Positions 36,401 to 51,400 of a stretch of DNA of 64,000 bases are shown piece after piece. This DNA comes from Scolanthus callimorphus (taxonomy: Eukaryota > Cnidaria > Anthozoa > Actiniaria > Edwardsiidae), in assembly GCA_033964015.1 (NCBI GenBank), contig CM066917.1, positions 30,145,951 through 30,209,950 of the forward strand, given 5' to 3'. Every line of letters begins with the position of its first letter. The stretch's first letter is position 1. Position numbers and translations under genes: made by a program. Below the pieces are notes generated by a model that saw nothing but the letters and a program-made list of their open reading frames with translations, did no database searches and was not told the origin of the DNA.

Positions 36401-39400
36401 TGGTGTGAATGTTTCCTCTATTTTGTGTGAGTTTCCCTTATGTCATCTCGTTTCTCCTTTGCTATTGGACTCAAGTAATCAAATGAGATATCCATAGAAT
36501 ATACATGCGAATGAACACCATGGAGCTTCATCAGGTCTGCCATCCAAAGGGCACTTCCACCATTGAACGTTCCTGTCTCAATAATTGTTGGTGGTTTCAG
36601 CTCTTGCAATAAGAGCTGCATCAGCATAAAATCTACGGGACATTTTAGGAGCACAACACCTCTCCACTGAGTTAGGTATTTTCCTGTGTGAAATTGAGGA
36701 ACACTAGTTATTAAATGAGGATAAAGATGAAGTTGAAGATTAAGTGGAGGTTGAGATGAAGGTAGAGGTAGAAGTGACGTTGATGGAGGAAGTAAAGGGG
36801 GAGGCGGACAGGGGGGATTCCCCTATTTTTGGGGTGGGGGTGCTAGTCAGGAACTTTCGATTTTACCCCTAAAAGGTACCAAACAGGGCGTGGCTTATTT
36901 GATTTTGACCCCTAAAAGTGTGATACTGATTGCCATTCTCCCTTTCAAACTTCAAAAGTGGTTAAATAAAGTACATATGATCTCATAACAGTGCTTTCTA
37001 ATTATGATACCCTCTCTCATTTTATAAGAGCATGTTTTATTTATCAGGCTGAACTGGTTCTTATAGATAAGGTGCTTTATTTGCACAATTTCAGCCTTGT
37101 ATGCGGGTGTTTACTGTACTCTCTTGATGAATAGACCTTTACTTTGGCCATAATGTTGTCCCATTTCAAATCACTTGGCATTCATTTGAATAATCTTTCT
37201 TTGTTTGGGCTGCTTCCATATTCATATATCCTTCGGTGCATAGCAGAAAAGAATACTCATAGGAATGCCACGTGATCTGAAATGGGACAACATTACGCCA
37301 AAGGTAAAGAGGTCTGTTTAGCTTACGATGAAGCTAACCTGAAGCCATTCGTTTATAATCATCTGCTGTCAGGTCCGATCGGTCCTCACGATCCTCAAAC
37401 CTGACAAACCTGTCATCGGTGGGTTTAGGATTTAATCTCCCTTGAAATGTTTCTGTAATCTTTCCCAAGAAGTCCACATAATCTTCCTTTTCTTGGGTAA
37501 TATAATCCTTGTTTGCCATCGTGCCAGGCTTCTACATAGGAGAACGCAATGGAAATTAACAAAATCAGTAATGATTTATGTAGTTATTACTATTGATCTT
37601 CTTTTTGACGTTTAATTTAAATACAATCTATTTATTATTTATTATTTTATATTATTGATTTATTTATTATTTATTCATATTATTAACTTGTAAATATGTA
37701 CATATCCTTGCCTTATATATTATAGTGTTTATAATATAGCTACGATATAACACGCGCTCTGATTGGTCCAAATGCATGCTCTATCTCACCGATAAAGTAA
37801 TGGTTTTTCCCCGCTATATCATACTCGCCTGCGGCTCGTGATTTTACAACGTTCTCGTGTCTCTTCCAACATCACGCGTGCTCTTACGCCGATAAAGTCA
37901 TAAAAAGTTCTGCTCTAATGCTTAAAAATCCTGGAACTCGTAAAGCAAACACACTGCTCTTTTGTTTGCGGCCCCAAAGCCCCCCCCCCCCCCCATCCCC
38001 GGGCGTAGCAATCGTTTCCGTTTCCTGGGTCAAAGAAAAGCCTGAAAGTACGAGATTTTCGATGATTGTTTTGGCCACGCGAAAATGTAAACAAGTCTGA
38101 CCCGATATCAAAGAATCTGTGTTGATATTACTGTGATATTAGGCCCAAATGGTACAAACCCGAATATGTTTCATTGCAGAACAGATCTTTAAAACCACGC
38201 ACATGAAATTCATTATTCATACCTTGTAAACCGTGATTAAACACTACACAACAAGGGCAAAAAGTCTAATATGTTGCCGTTGCCTTGCACCAAAGATTAC
38301 CCTGGGTACCAGAGTCTCCAGTCTTCACTCGTTTAGACGCATAATTAATTACTGACACGACTATCGAAGCGAGGAGCCTCTGGGCTCACGACCTTGTCAA
38401 GGAGATGCCAGTCACGCGTGGTTTCAAATTTATTTGTCTCAGCTGTCAATGTTTGATTTTTACAAAATACGCTTCGACGATTATGAAAGCTTCAGGGGCC
38501 AACCATTTAACTTTTGAGGGGAGGGGGGGGGACTAAAACCTTCTTTCTTATTTGAAAAAAATTATCACCTCATAAGAACAGAGGAATACAAATATCTTGC
38601 ATGGAACAAAACGCCCCACCGCTCCTCTCAAAAGTGTACTGGTCAAACCCTTACTCAAACTGCACTAGAACCACGACAAAAAACATCTTTTCGTTTGAGA
38701 AACTTAAATAGGACCATTTTTGGTCTTTCTTTGAGGTTTTTAGTTCAAAAATCTGAAAATGTAGATTATAAGGATGACGTGCTGTCCACTCACGAACCAG
38801 AAAGCGCCTTCCGTGGATTAGAAACAACCAGTCAATTAGCTCCTAGTGAACAAGTGAACCCAGACGTTATTTTTTTGGGGTCTCGTGGTGATTTCTCCAA
38901 TCGGGTTTGGAGCCGTATGGACTGGGAATGAGTTCTAGACACGGCGCGCAATGAATTGTGGGACATGCGCTAACTACGCATATCCCATAACTGTCTGCGC
39001 GCCCTGTAAAATCTATCCCATAAACCATTGCGTACCCTAGAAACCCAGGAAAGCATCTTGGTACGAGACTGTCTAAGATGCAGGAGTGACACCATGACTC
39101 AGTGACTGTGTTTTCGACCGCTTGGCGCCATGAGAACCAGCATATTTCAGCTTATGGGATGCAAGTGGTCTGGAGTATCGGTCGCTACACCTTTACATTT
39201 ACACATTCGCATTATTTTACATTTGCAATAATTTTGCCCTGTTTGTTTCAGATCGATGTAGTATCTCTCTATATCATCACTCTAGCCCAGATGATATCCT
39301 CTGGCCTCCAGGTACTGTACTCAACATACTCTTAAAGGAACGGTGTCACGATTGTAGCACACTTTTGGTGATGTATAAAATATCCAAGTAACTGCTAGAA

Positions 39401-42400
39401 TACTAGTTTCTATTTATTAAATAGTCCTTTAACTACAAACAGTAACATATAAGTTCATAAGTTATATGTTTTTGCTACAAAGCGATCACAACTGTAGGCT
39501 TGTGCACTTGCTCTTGAGGTGCACTCTTGCTAGACAAAACTGTTCATCTGTTTGTTATTATCTTTTAGATAATCTACACCAGTGACGAAGTTAGTTTTAT
39601 CCAAAATTTGGTTTACTACATCGAGAGAGCGTATCGCACCCCTGACTATGGAATGTGGGAACGAGGTAGCAAGGAAAATATCGCGCACAAGGAACTGAAT
39701 GCTACGTATGTTTGCCATTTCTAACATGATTTTTAGGCTAAACGGTTTATCTCTTCTTGGTTTGTTGATGCCAAGGACCAGAAAGTAAAATGAACTTGTC
39801 AAATGTATCATGTAAATGTAATTATACCACAACGCGCGCGTTTCTCGTATTCTGATTGTCTCTCAGCCATGGGTACATAAAAGTACAGTACCACCAGTTC
39901 TGCTGTGGCCCATTTAACAATTTAAAGTCGCTTTGCTTTCATATTTCAAGATTGTAACAGGGGAGTTTTTAATTTCGACTCGGTCGTGACGGTTATTTCC
40001 AAAAACACATCAGCCCATGGAAAAAGGAATGCAGACCAAAACATGAGCCCGAGCGGGCAGAATCGTAGACGTTTTTTCTTTCGAGGCGCACCACTGTTTG
40101 GTGAAATCCGTAGTACGTCCTCAGGGTTCTATCCCCCCCCCCCCCCTGCAACTGGGTAGGGTAGTGAAGGCGAGACTGGACCGCTGTTTGTATCATCCGA
40201 AAGACGTGAAACAGTTCAACGAGTTCAACTTGCAATATAAACCAGTTTCGACCACGGTCATTTCCGACAGAAAGAAAATGTCCTGCGTCCCTTTCTGTGA
40301 CGTAACGAGATGATGGTGCAATATGAATGAAATGCTTTTTCAGAAAAAATATTAATTTAATTTCTTCTTTTAACAGGTCTATAGGCATGGCAAAAGCTGC
40401 TCTGGAAACAATCAATGGGTTCAACCTCTATGGTGGTCAGGTGTGTTTTAAAAGCAAAGGATACCCAGAACCCCCAGGAGCTTATTACCTAGGAGTGTCC
40501 ATCTCCCTTGTTTTCACATTGTAACAGCATATTGAAGAATGAAGCCTGGATGAAGATACTTTTAGCTTTAATTAGTGGCGTATGCTTTGTTCAGAGAAGC
40601 TTATTCAAGCAACAAATCTTCTAAAATAACTTTTTAGACCTGCTTCATTTACCAATAGTCCAGTTTCGAATTCTCTACTCTGCCGCTGAATAGGCATCAA
40701 CGGCGCATAAATACAGTGGGAGCCTCAATTTGAAGCCGAAAGTAAAGTTTCCTCAAGTTTGTCTGTTGTATAATTCAAGCTTCGTCAGTTTTTCGTCGGT
40801 ATTCACAACTTTTCGACTTCAAACTGAGGCTCCCACTGTATTTATGCGCCGTCGATGCCTATTCAGCGGCAGAGTAGAGAATTCGAAACTGGACTATTCG
40901 GCGTTACCTTCCTACCCCAAAAGTGTTAAAAAGTGCGCGCTTCATTCTGGTAGTTGTCGGCATTCTGAATAAAGAAGAGCGCGCGCGCTTAAAGTTAGAA
41001 TCGTCCATTGGGGGTATCGCATCCTCGCGCGCCAGGGTCCTTCCCTCACCTTCCCCCAGGGAGGTGTCCCCTGGGGGGAGGTGAGGGAAGGACCCTTGGC
41101 GCGCGAGGATGGGGGTATCAGAGCTCATTTTCTCTCTAACATGCAGGGCACATCGTCTTCCGTGATCTATGTTGATCCCGATGCCCATAATCGTAACAGC
41201 ACCATCCTTCACTCCATGCTGCCGGTAGCCTCATCATCCAAGGTGACGGACGCCTCCCTCCTCATGATCACAGGCTTCCCAGCATTTGCTGTCGATGATG
41301 ACAATCTACGAAAACAGACCCAGGCTCTTGTACTGGAAAACCTCGAGGTATGGCATAGAAAAAATATTTTGTCGAAGAGCATGAGATCAGTAATGTGCTC
41401 CCCAGATGTAAAGCCTGGAAAATACGATGCACAAAATCCCTCCTAAAATCCATTGTTGCGTTGCAAGTTGATGATCGATGCTGCGCTTTTTTCACGCCAC
41501 AACTTGTCACGCAACAAAAACATTTGTTTCAAGTTGTAAAAACTTGTTGCACGAAGTAGATCTACTTTGAGCCACAATTTCTGGCTTTGTTGCTCGTTTT
41601 TCATCAAACACAACATGTCGCGCAACATTTTGCCTGGCCTATGCAATTGTTTGATTAGTCAATAGAAATGAGGTGCTAAGGAGCAAAATCCGCCTTGGGC
41701 CTGCATGTGTGATCATCAAAACGAAACGTTGCACGACAAGTTGTAATTTGATGAAAAACGAGCAACAAACATTAGACTTGCAACGCAGCAATGTTGCACA
41801 ACAAGTTGAGGGATTTTGTGCCTCGTATTTCCCGGCTTAAGCTGGATCCGATAAAATGTCATTTCTTGACCCTTTCCCTGTAGGGCCGATACGGGCTAAA
41901 ACGCTTCATGCGAGATGGATACAAATGCGTCCTGGAAGACAAGAACAGGAAATACTATGAAAAACGAGAATTGGAGGTAACTAAAAATGTTTTTATTTGA
42001 AGGACATCTAAAATGAGAAAACAAGGCTTGGATTAGTTATTTGCAATATCTATGATTTGGTATGTAAACAGTGTGAGTTTTCAAGCAACGCAATATGCTC
42101 GACGGGATTGCCTTAAAGAGCCTGTGTCAGCCGCCATTTTGTCAGCCTAGCAACATACAGAGTCAGAGAAAGCATCCGTTTCCATCGGCTGATTTAGAGA
42201 GTATAGAGCATTTTTTTCGATTGAATTTGGTAAATCAAATCTGAAACTTTGTTTTTAGATGTTGATTTAGAGATTTATACACGTAATTCGTCTTCTAAAT
42301 AATATCGAACGAAAACAATAACAAAGTGTGGCTGACACGGGCTCTTTAAAGTTAAAGTGATGACATAGCTTGGGATGTTCCGAAACTATGGGATGTTCCG

Positions 42401-45400
42401 TAACTATACTCAAGCCTCATTCTGATCAAGAGGGATTGTTCTTTGAATACGTGTTTTGATTCCCATTTGTTTCAGTATTTTCATGGCATTGAGTGCGAAT
42501 GGCCAGTCTTCTTTTGTTATCTCGCTAGATACTCAAGCCTCATTCCGATCAAGAGGGATTGTTCTTTGAATACTTGTTTTGATTCCCATTTGTTTCAGTA
42601 TTTTCATGGCATTGAATGCGAGTGGCCTGTCTTCTTTTGTTATCTCGCTATCGAAGGTAAGGAAAAGAAAGAAACGGAGAAAAATACAGAGCCTCTGTCA
42701 TCCGCCATTTTGACAGCCTAGCAACATACCGAGTCAGAGAAAGAATCCATTCCCATTGGCTGATTTAATTTCTATCTAGATGTATTTTAGCCCTTTTGTA
42801 CATCGTTAGAATTCGTCATCGGACATTGTCCGATCAAAATCGCCAATTTTCAGATATTTCCGGTCAATTTGTTTTGAGAGACAACCAATAATTTTTGGGT
42901 ATATTTAATGGGTATATGTCCGATCAAGTAAGAAAAGTTATTTCTAACTCTGAAGCGGGTACTTTTTACAGTTGTAATGATTGCGACGCACTCACCAAGT
43001 AAATCAGCTCTCGAACATGTGTGTGACGCGGTCACCCTGTGCTGTTGGACTGTAGCGGCCATGTTGTTTGTCAAATGCATGGTGGGAAATCAATCATAAA
43101 ATGTTGGGGACGAAGTAAGTTGTTGAAGATCAAATGATTTGAATCCTTAATCACGTGATCATTGTCTCGTTACCAGCCCTCTTCCGCCATGACGGCGACA
43201 CAGCGAACCACTATGTCAAGCTACTTCAAGACGGACTGCTGTACAGCAACGAGAGTGGAGACAGACTGCCACATTATTACTACGTGCCTAAGATCTACAT
43301 CGATGCCGAGCGGCGTAAACCTCATTCACAGGTTCGGAAATAAGGAATTAACCTTATGTGCATGCTAAGTGCTAATGTATCCCATGTGTGCTTGTGAGCG
43401 TTAGCCCAAGTAAGCGGAGAAAGAGAAAAAAAACATCTCACCCCGAAAAGGGATTCAAACCCACGATCTCCGGAATGTGCGTCCGATGCTCTACCAGCTG
43501 AGCTATCAGGTCAGACGGAGAGCCGGTCGGGGTATATCAGATATTGTTATGTTGTGGCAGTGAACAAAAATGGCCAGGCAAGCTTGTGTCCGCCTTGCAC
43601 TAGATACAGAAATTGAAATAAGGAAAATACCCTTATGTGTAAGCTTCATGTGTGCTTCTGATTGTAGCCCTAGTAAGCGGAGAAACAGGGGCGTAGCCAG
43701 GAATTTTGTCCGACATTCGTGTCCAAATCGTGTCCAAATTGATAAAAAAAGCTACATTGAATTTCTTCGACTTGATAGCACCGCGGAAACATACCGAGGT
43801 TATAGCAAAATTACCATTACCAATAAAATATGTCTATGTCTATGTACCAAATTGGTACATTCGTCCAAATTGGCCTCGGGCAGAAAAAAGGACGCACTAA
43901 ATGATCATATCATATGGTTTCAAAATCGGCATAATTATGAGCTCTTGCTAGAAATTGTTAGTTTCTGTCATCCAAAAAGAGAGAATAAAAATATACAGGT
44001 AAAATAATCTGGGAAAGGGAGGGGGGCCCGGGCTCCCTGTCCCCCCCCCCCTCCCCACCCTGGCTATGCCCCTGAGAAAGAGCAAAACATCTCTAACCCT
44101 AATTCACAGGTTCGCCTGCCTGCAGATGGCGAGGACCTGTACCTGTGGGGTCAGTCCATGCTAATAATGATGGAACTACTTGGTGAGTAAAAACGAAACA
44201 AGATTTAGTTCAGACTAGTTCCTGGCATTGTGAGAGGGTTCCCTGTGGAAATGAGCTCAGTGGGTTTCCGGTGGAGATGAGCCTAACGGGTTTCCTGTGG
44301 AGATGAGCCCAACGGGTTTCCTGTGGAAATGAGCCCAGCGGATCCCCTTTAGAGATGAGCCGAGAGGAAACGTGAGAACTTGGTGGAGCTCTCTTGCAGA
44401 GGCTGTCGGGTGACGTCATATCTCCTACCTACCACAGGAAGCCCGCCCTAAACAATCGGGAGTAGTCTGGATTTAGTCATTTGTTGGCAGACAGTGGAGA
44501 ATCACTTTGCAATTACTTCAATTAAGCAATAAAAGTACTTTCCGCGTGCTCTCTGCTTTCTTACAAACACGAGGGGAATGTTGGGAGAACTGAAGAACTG
44601 AAGTGTCTTTCAAGTTTTATCAGTTCGACCAACATTCCCGAGTGTTTGTAAGAAACCAGAGAGCACGCAGAAAGTATTTTTATTGCTTTTAGAAAATAAC
44701 ATACACACGCGCAACAGCGTTGCGTGACAATCGTGTTTCTCAGGTCTCTTACAGACACGCTTTTTAACCAATCAGAATGCGCACATTCACAATACAACAT
44801 AGGTGTTATTTTCTAATATGTTTTGCATACAACTAATATAATTAATTTGCTTCTGGATTGACTATCAAACGCAAAAAGAATGCTCTGATCAACATATTTT
44901 TCATTTGTTATCTTGTTAGTTGAAGATCTACTGGATATTAACGAGATCGATCCCATTGGCCGTCACCTCATCCCATCTGCTAAAGTCAGACACGGCAACT
45001 TTAACTACAGATACTCTTCTTTCACGGTGAGCCATTTTATTATAGCGACTGTGGAGCCGTATTACACTGTAGCAAACCGGTTACGAACCGGTTTTGCGTG
45101 TGCATTTGAATGGCTTCCATTCTCGTACCCAGACCTCCCCGGCTCGTCACATCGCAGGGGAGGCTCTGTTGGCGGACATTTGAGGGCCTTCGCTGATTGG
45201 CTGATTTTGAACATGGGAGCATGCGCTGAAAGAACTTTCTCTCAACGGTCAAATCTCGCGCATGCGTCAATGGCTGTCACCAGAGCTTCCCCGCGAGGTC
45301 ACGAGCTGGGGAGCTCTGGGTTCGAGAATGAATGGCGATCATGTGCGAGTCAAAACATGTACTTTTTCTGGTGAATTTTGAAACGAAAAGAATATTTATT

Positions 45401-48400
45401 TTCGTCTCATAATAAATAACTCACTAGATCTTTTGTTTTGCAATACTATAGGACATTTACTCGTTGCTCGCAACGCGTCAAATATCCGCCCATGAAAAAA
45501 AAAACATCTAATTAGATACATGCATTGCACCAATAAACCGAGGCTAAACAAAGCTGAAATTTGTTCTATTTTGCCGGTTCAACTTTTTGAAGCAATCAGG
45601 TTCTTGCTCTGTTTTGCCTAGTGCAGTTTGCTGGATTCCGACGTGACGGAAGCCACGCGGGCTGTAAAGGAAGGCTCTGTGCCTAATCTTGTTACAACAC
45701 TGAACGTTCTTCTGTCGACCCGTAGGTTTCCGAGACCGACCTTGTGGTGCAGGTAGCGCTGATCTCCGAAAGCAGAAAGTGAGTATTAGTATGGTATGAA
45801 GGGAAGGGATAGCTGACCCAAGTTATGGTCCCTGTCCAATATCAGAAAATTCAACTCAATAGAGCAAATTTCAAATGACTGTTATACGACCAAATACATG
45901 ACAGGCCAATAGAGCAGATTTCGTATGACATTGAAAAGTGCCGCGACACGGCGCGGCACTGTCGCTGTCGCGGCACGGAACCTGGCGTGCTGTACGTACA
46001 CAATGAAACCGTGTAGTCGTGGCACGGTCGCGGTCGCGGCGCGGCACAAACTTTGTCTAATGAACGAGAGAACATACACAAGTAGTTGCTGAATGGCTTC
46101 CTCGTCAGTCAATCACATGCCAAGTGAAATCACTATCACGCGTGAGCACGTAATTACCCTCTACACAGCTGCGTTTAATTCAAAATGTTTGGTTGACAGA
46201 AATGAGGGGCCAATGAGAATGCAAAAGAAACGCAAATACAAACAATTGTAGAGGCACTCACTAGAAACCCACTCTAAACGTTAATGTTTTACACTGTTAC
46301 AGTTTGCAGTCGATCTTGGCAACGTTTGGTATAGAAACACAGACACCTCAACAAATCGAACCCCTCCAGATCTGGCCACCTCTACAGCTCATACAGGTAC
46401 TGATAATTTAGCGTATTATGCGACTGTGACGTCATTTTACCGTATCACGATGGAAAACTATTTCTTGTTACAAATATGTTTAGGTCTAACAGTAGATTGA
46501 CGGGGCTAGGTGGTTTTCTATGTAGCGATTTTACTTGCAGACGAGTTGAATCATGTAAGTTCAACTTGAATGTTTCTTTCCTTTTTATCTGACAGGCATA
46601 TGAACGGCTTGGGGTTAATCGGAAGTTAGGCCTGATGGGAAGGCCTTCTCGTCCAATAGGCGCCCTGGGGACCAGTAAAGTAAGTAGTGTAGGTTTTCAT
46701 TTTATATTTGACAACTGTCCAGATTGGGTTGGATTGGACTTTCCAGATTGGATTGGATTCCCGTTCCAAATCGGCCGTTTAATGGCTTCTTGTAACTTGC
46801 TACTACTGAATGGCTTCTCACTGTACTTTTCATAATGTGAATTGCTACTGAATGGCTTCTCTGTCACACTATAACGCTGAGGCCTGTTGTTCGATGATTC
46901 CTGTTCCAAATCTTGCTAAATCCCCCCCCCCCTCCAGAACTGCGACGCTTTTCCTGAAAAAGCGTCATGTCGTTATTCCCTCTTGCGCAGAAATTCTAGC
47001 TTTTTATGTATATTGTGTTTGTTTCGTTTCCCAGATATATCGAATTCTTGGCAAAACAGTTGTCACGTACCCCAAACTTCTGGACGAGTTGGATTTCTAC
47101 ATGTCTTGGGATATGTTCCTAGTAATCGATGAAATTAAGGTAGCTATGAAGGCACAGAAAATGTGATTGGCAATAAGAGTGGGCGATTGGGTATTCGTTG
47201 TCTGCGACTTAGCCAGCTTCTTATGATAGTAGCTTGAGGTGACTGTTTATCTACTAAAGGAAATGGTCATAAAAAAAGTGAAATCGACCAAGTCAGGGCG
47301 CGACATTGTGACTATCTGTTGGCCAATGGTGGCTAGACTAAGGGTTTGGGGAGCAAAAATCCCAACCTAGTCGCCAAATGGGGACTTATCTTTCAAATCT
47401 GTTGGTTTAAAAAAAAAATACCCTTCTCAGAATTAATTCCAACGGCATTAATAGGCCACTTGCACTAAGTGGTCGCGTGACCCCAACTTCCTCTTAACGG
47501 TCATGCTTTGTCAAAATCGATTTCAGAAATACAAAGAAGTAGTTGATATTAGTCAGAAACTGAAGTTTCAGCATAAAATCTCTAACCTGGAGCAAATGGC
47601 AGCGAGTTGAATTTTCACGATTTTACTAAGAATGTATTGGATTTTGGTCACGTGACCCAGTTAGTGCAAGTGGCCTATTCCCTGCCAAGACAAAATCGGG
47701 ATCAACCGACCCTTTCACCCTTTGTTTGTTTCCAGTCGGTGCTATCATTTGTACGTAACAACTGGAGCATGCGCGGTAGACCCACCGTGTGCTTCTTGTT
47801 ACGAGAGAACAACCTCCGAGGAAAACACTTCCATGAGATGCTTGACCTGCTGGCTTCATTCAAGAGTGGCGAGTGCACAGGCGTCAAAGTACGACTTGGA
47901 AAACTACAGGTACATCTCGACATATTTTCCATTGTACCTTTCATGAGATACGGCTTCTGCCTCGTACTCAAGCGGAAAGCGATTAAGTGTTGCGCTCAAA
48001 GGTTTCTGGGAAAGTTAAGCGTCGGCGCAAAGGACCAAGGGAAGGGTCAACCTTCCCATGATACCTCGCGCTCTCCCAAAACTCCCATGATGCCTCAACT
48101 CGCGCTCGCCCCAAAACTCGTACCAGTCACATTCGGCCCGACAAAGCGAAGAAGCGCCTGGATACAAGGCAGCGTTTTTTTTTCTTGCTTCTATGACATC
48201 ATCGAACACGTCACTGTCCACGTGACTGAGCTGTCATCCCCTTGACGACTAGTTGATGCGTTAGCCTTTTTCTCATGCTCAGGCTAGCGACGCGTAAGCT
48301 GAGCTCGAGGATCTTTTTGATTGGCTGGAGGCGATAAACCCATTTCAGACAGCATATAATAGTGCAGGTTGTATGTGTTCTCTCCCACGGAAGAATTCGT

Positions 48401-51400
48401 GTCAACTATTATTTTTATTACTGGAACTTTTCCTTTGCACCGTCGCTATGACTTTGTCCTTTTCATCTCAACCTAGACACTTGTGTCGATCGGCTGTATC
48501 GAGCACCTGGATTTTGTCCAACCAGAAGACGAGTTTAGGTAAGCATAAAATAACAGCCCTCCCTTCTCTCTCGATCGTAACGCTCTTTGCGAAAGGAAAC
48601 GTCAGAATTCACCACTAGATTTTCTCGAGACAATCTAGTGGTGTACTTGATTTTCTATACAAATTAGAAGAAATAACTCCAAAGCACTAATAACCTTTAT
48701 TATTATTCAGCCATGCCACTATCTCGATTCTGATTGGCTAAGAGTACGCAGCGAAATTGTGTTGGCGCGCAGTGCGTGACGTCATACTACAGACATTAGG
48801 ATTGATGCACTCTAATGACATCATCACGCAAGCCAATAGGTTTGGCCGCCATCTTGGTTTTCATTTCGGAAGCGAAAGCCAATTTTGCCAATATTCTCGT
48901 TGAATCTGTTACGATTTTTGCCAAGAGATCATTGCTCAGGATATCTAAACCTCAACTATGGCTATTTGAATTGAATACGAAGAGGAAAATACCAATAAAT
49001 GTAAGCTAAAGTTCAAAAACCGTTTCGCCGAGCAAGGCCTCATCGTCGACGTCACTTAGAGGTAAGAATGGCTGGTTGCTGAATAATAAAACAATTATTG
49101 AATTCGGTTTTCGCATGATAGTGAGATTTGCCAACGCCTCGAGTTAGTGTTATCCGCCTCAGCTTCGCTTCGGCAGATAACACAAACCTCGGCAAATCTC
49201 ACTATCATGCTCAACCTCATCCAATAAGTGTTAACTGTCACGCCCTCCTAGCAACATCCGCTCGGAGACAGAAGAGATGGAATACGAGCGCAAGCGAATC
49301 ATGGAAGTCGACTCTGCGGAGACCAGCCCTTCAATGTCTGCGAAAAGCGTGCGCTTCAAGCGCCTCAGTCGGAGCATGACGATCAATGACGAAACTGAGG
49401 AGCAATCCTCCTCGGACGAGGAGGACGGCAGGGAACTGGTTACGAAGTCACGTGAGGCTTTGGTAGCCGAGCTACGTGGAACCAAAACACATGGAAGGTA
49501 CATATATTCAAATGTGGTTTACAGATGTGACATGTCTGATCTCTAAGATTTGGACAGCAGTTTTTTATTTGAAATTTTGTGCGCCAAAAAAAATATCCGA
49601 AAAAAACAAATGGAGAGCTAGCTCGTAGGTTACTGCTCAGTTCCCTATATATCTGGGATCGAGCGTAATATTAGCAAAATCTGTGTTCCCAGTAGCTTCT
49701 TCCACTATACGTCTTATTTGACTAATGTATTTCTGTCAATACAGGCAAATGCTGATTCTACAAGAGCTTCTAAAGCGAGAGGGCCGTGATTTCAACGTGG
49801 ATGAAGGCACGGTTGTGGAACGTATAGAGGCTGTATATCGCCAGGCTGGTTACGAGAGAAACTGGTCTGTGGTACGGAGGGGCGCGGGAATGCTGGGTAA
49901 ATTGGCTGACAGCTTGGCGCCCGGGATCACCACCATACTGGTCAGCGGTAAAGTGGTGAGTACAGCTTTTCTTTTGCCGCACGTGTCATGTTTCGTCTTA
50001 CAAATGAAATGCTTAACAATTTTATACGAATGTCGGTCGGCCTCAACAAGCCTTCGTTAAATATATTTAAACCCGAAAGCCCTCTGCAATGCGAGGGAAC
50101 GTTTATTTAGTATATAAAGAATGCGTTCTCATGAGAAAAAATCTAAAAAAAACAATTCGCTGGCAGAAATGGCGCTTGATAATATAATTTGAAACCATGA
50201 TAACTAATTCTCGCGGAAAATCTTTAATCTAAACATAGATTCGTGTCTGCTCCTGTGCTTCGGCCGCCATGACTGGTCTTGTTCATATTCCTTTTAAGGT
50301 AACAATCGGCATGTACGGACACGAGGAGAAAGTGATTTATGAGCCCATCACGCCAGCAGCTATACAGGTACGTACTTAAAACAGGGAAAGCGTACTGCGC
50401 ATGCTTACAGCGCTGCCCACACGAAGCGCGCAAAGTTATTACTGTACCATTGTTATAATAATTACCTTAGAAAGCAGGGAGATATTCTATTAGGGCTTAC
50501 ATGTGCGGTTTCCCTTCACGACTTTCTAATGGAGCTATCAGTAAATCATAGATGGTATCACTGCAAAAGTCAAACTTTGGAGAATCAAAGAACGAACTAG
50601 TTGCAGGGTTTACAATTTTAGCCCCCCCCCCCCCCCCCCCCCCCCACCCCGAAGTGATTTTTCTATAAATATACCTTTTGTTATTCCCCATTTCAGAAAA
50701 TTCTGTATACCTATTGCTATCCCCATGATGTTCGAGAAGCAGTGTTGCAACAAGAGGTGAGCTTGTAGGATACGCCATGAACGTTCTTTATACTGTCGCC
50801 AAGTGGCGACTTATATTCTTAAAGTTGTCGCCGACTGAGAAAAATTGCCGCTAAGTTGTCGCCAGCTAAAAAAATGTTGAAGGCGCTACTTATGCCACCA
50901 GGGCCTCGCTTGTTGCCTTTCGTAGGTCTCGCTGGTGCTCGTTCCACACGGGAACATTTTCACATGGTTAACTACTTGTCTTACTACATAAGTGTTGCTG
51001 TCCTTTTTAGATGGTTCTGTACCTGGCTTCATACGTGGCTACCATGCCTGAGGCCTTTACGGGGATGTTAAAAATTAGGATTGGGTAAGTAAGCGCCATT
51101 CTGTCAGCCTAGCAAGATACCGAGTCAGAGAAAGCATCCATTCCCATCGGCTGATTAAGCGATTGTAGTGCGATAGTTTCGATTGAATTCGGTAGATTAA
51201 GTGTAAAGCTTTGTTTGTAGATGGTTATTTCGAGATTTCTACACGTTATATCGAATGGAAACTATCCCAAAGAGTGACTAAGTTGGACTCATTTGGAAAC
51301 ATCAGGGCACTTATCCTGATTCCAGTAGAGTCTGTCTTCACCCACAAGGCTCATGTACATTGTAAACAGTAAAAGTAAACAGTAGTTTCTTTCAAAATAT

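Noticed and set aside
43440..43520. Candidate tRNA gene on the minus strand
   Set aside because: A and B boxes are good but the acceptor and T stems do not pair and T33 is missing; kept as a SINE head only.
47607..48245. 212-residue open frame
   Set aside because: It is PHKB exon 18 (47736-47909) read on into both introns; splice sites and homology define the exon.
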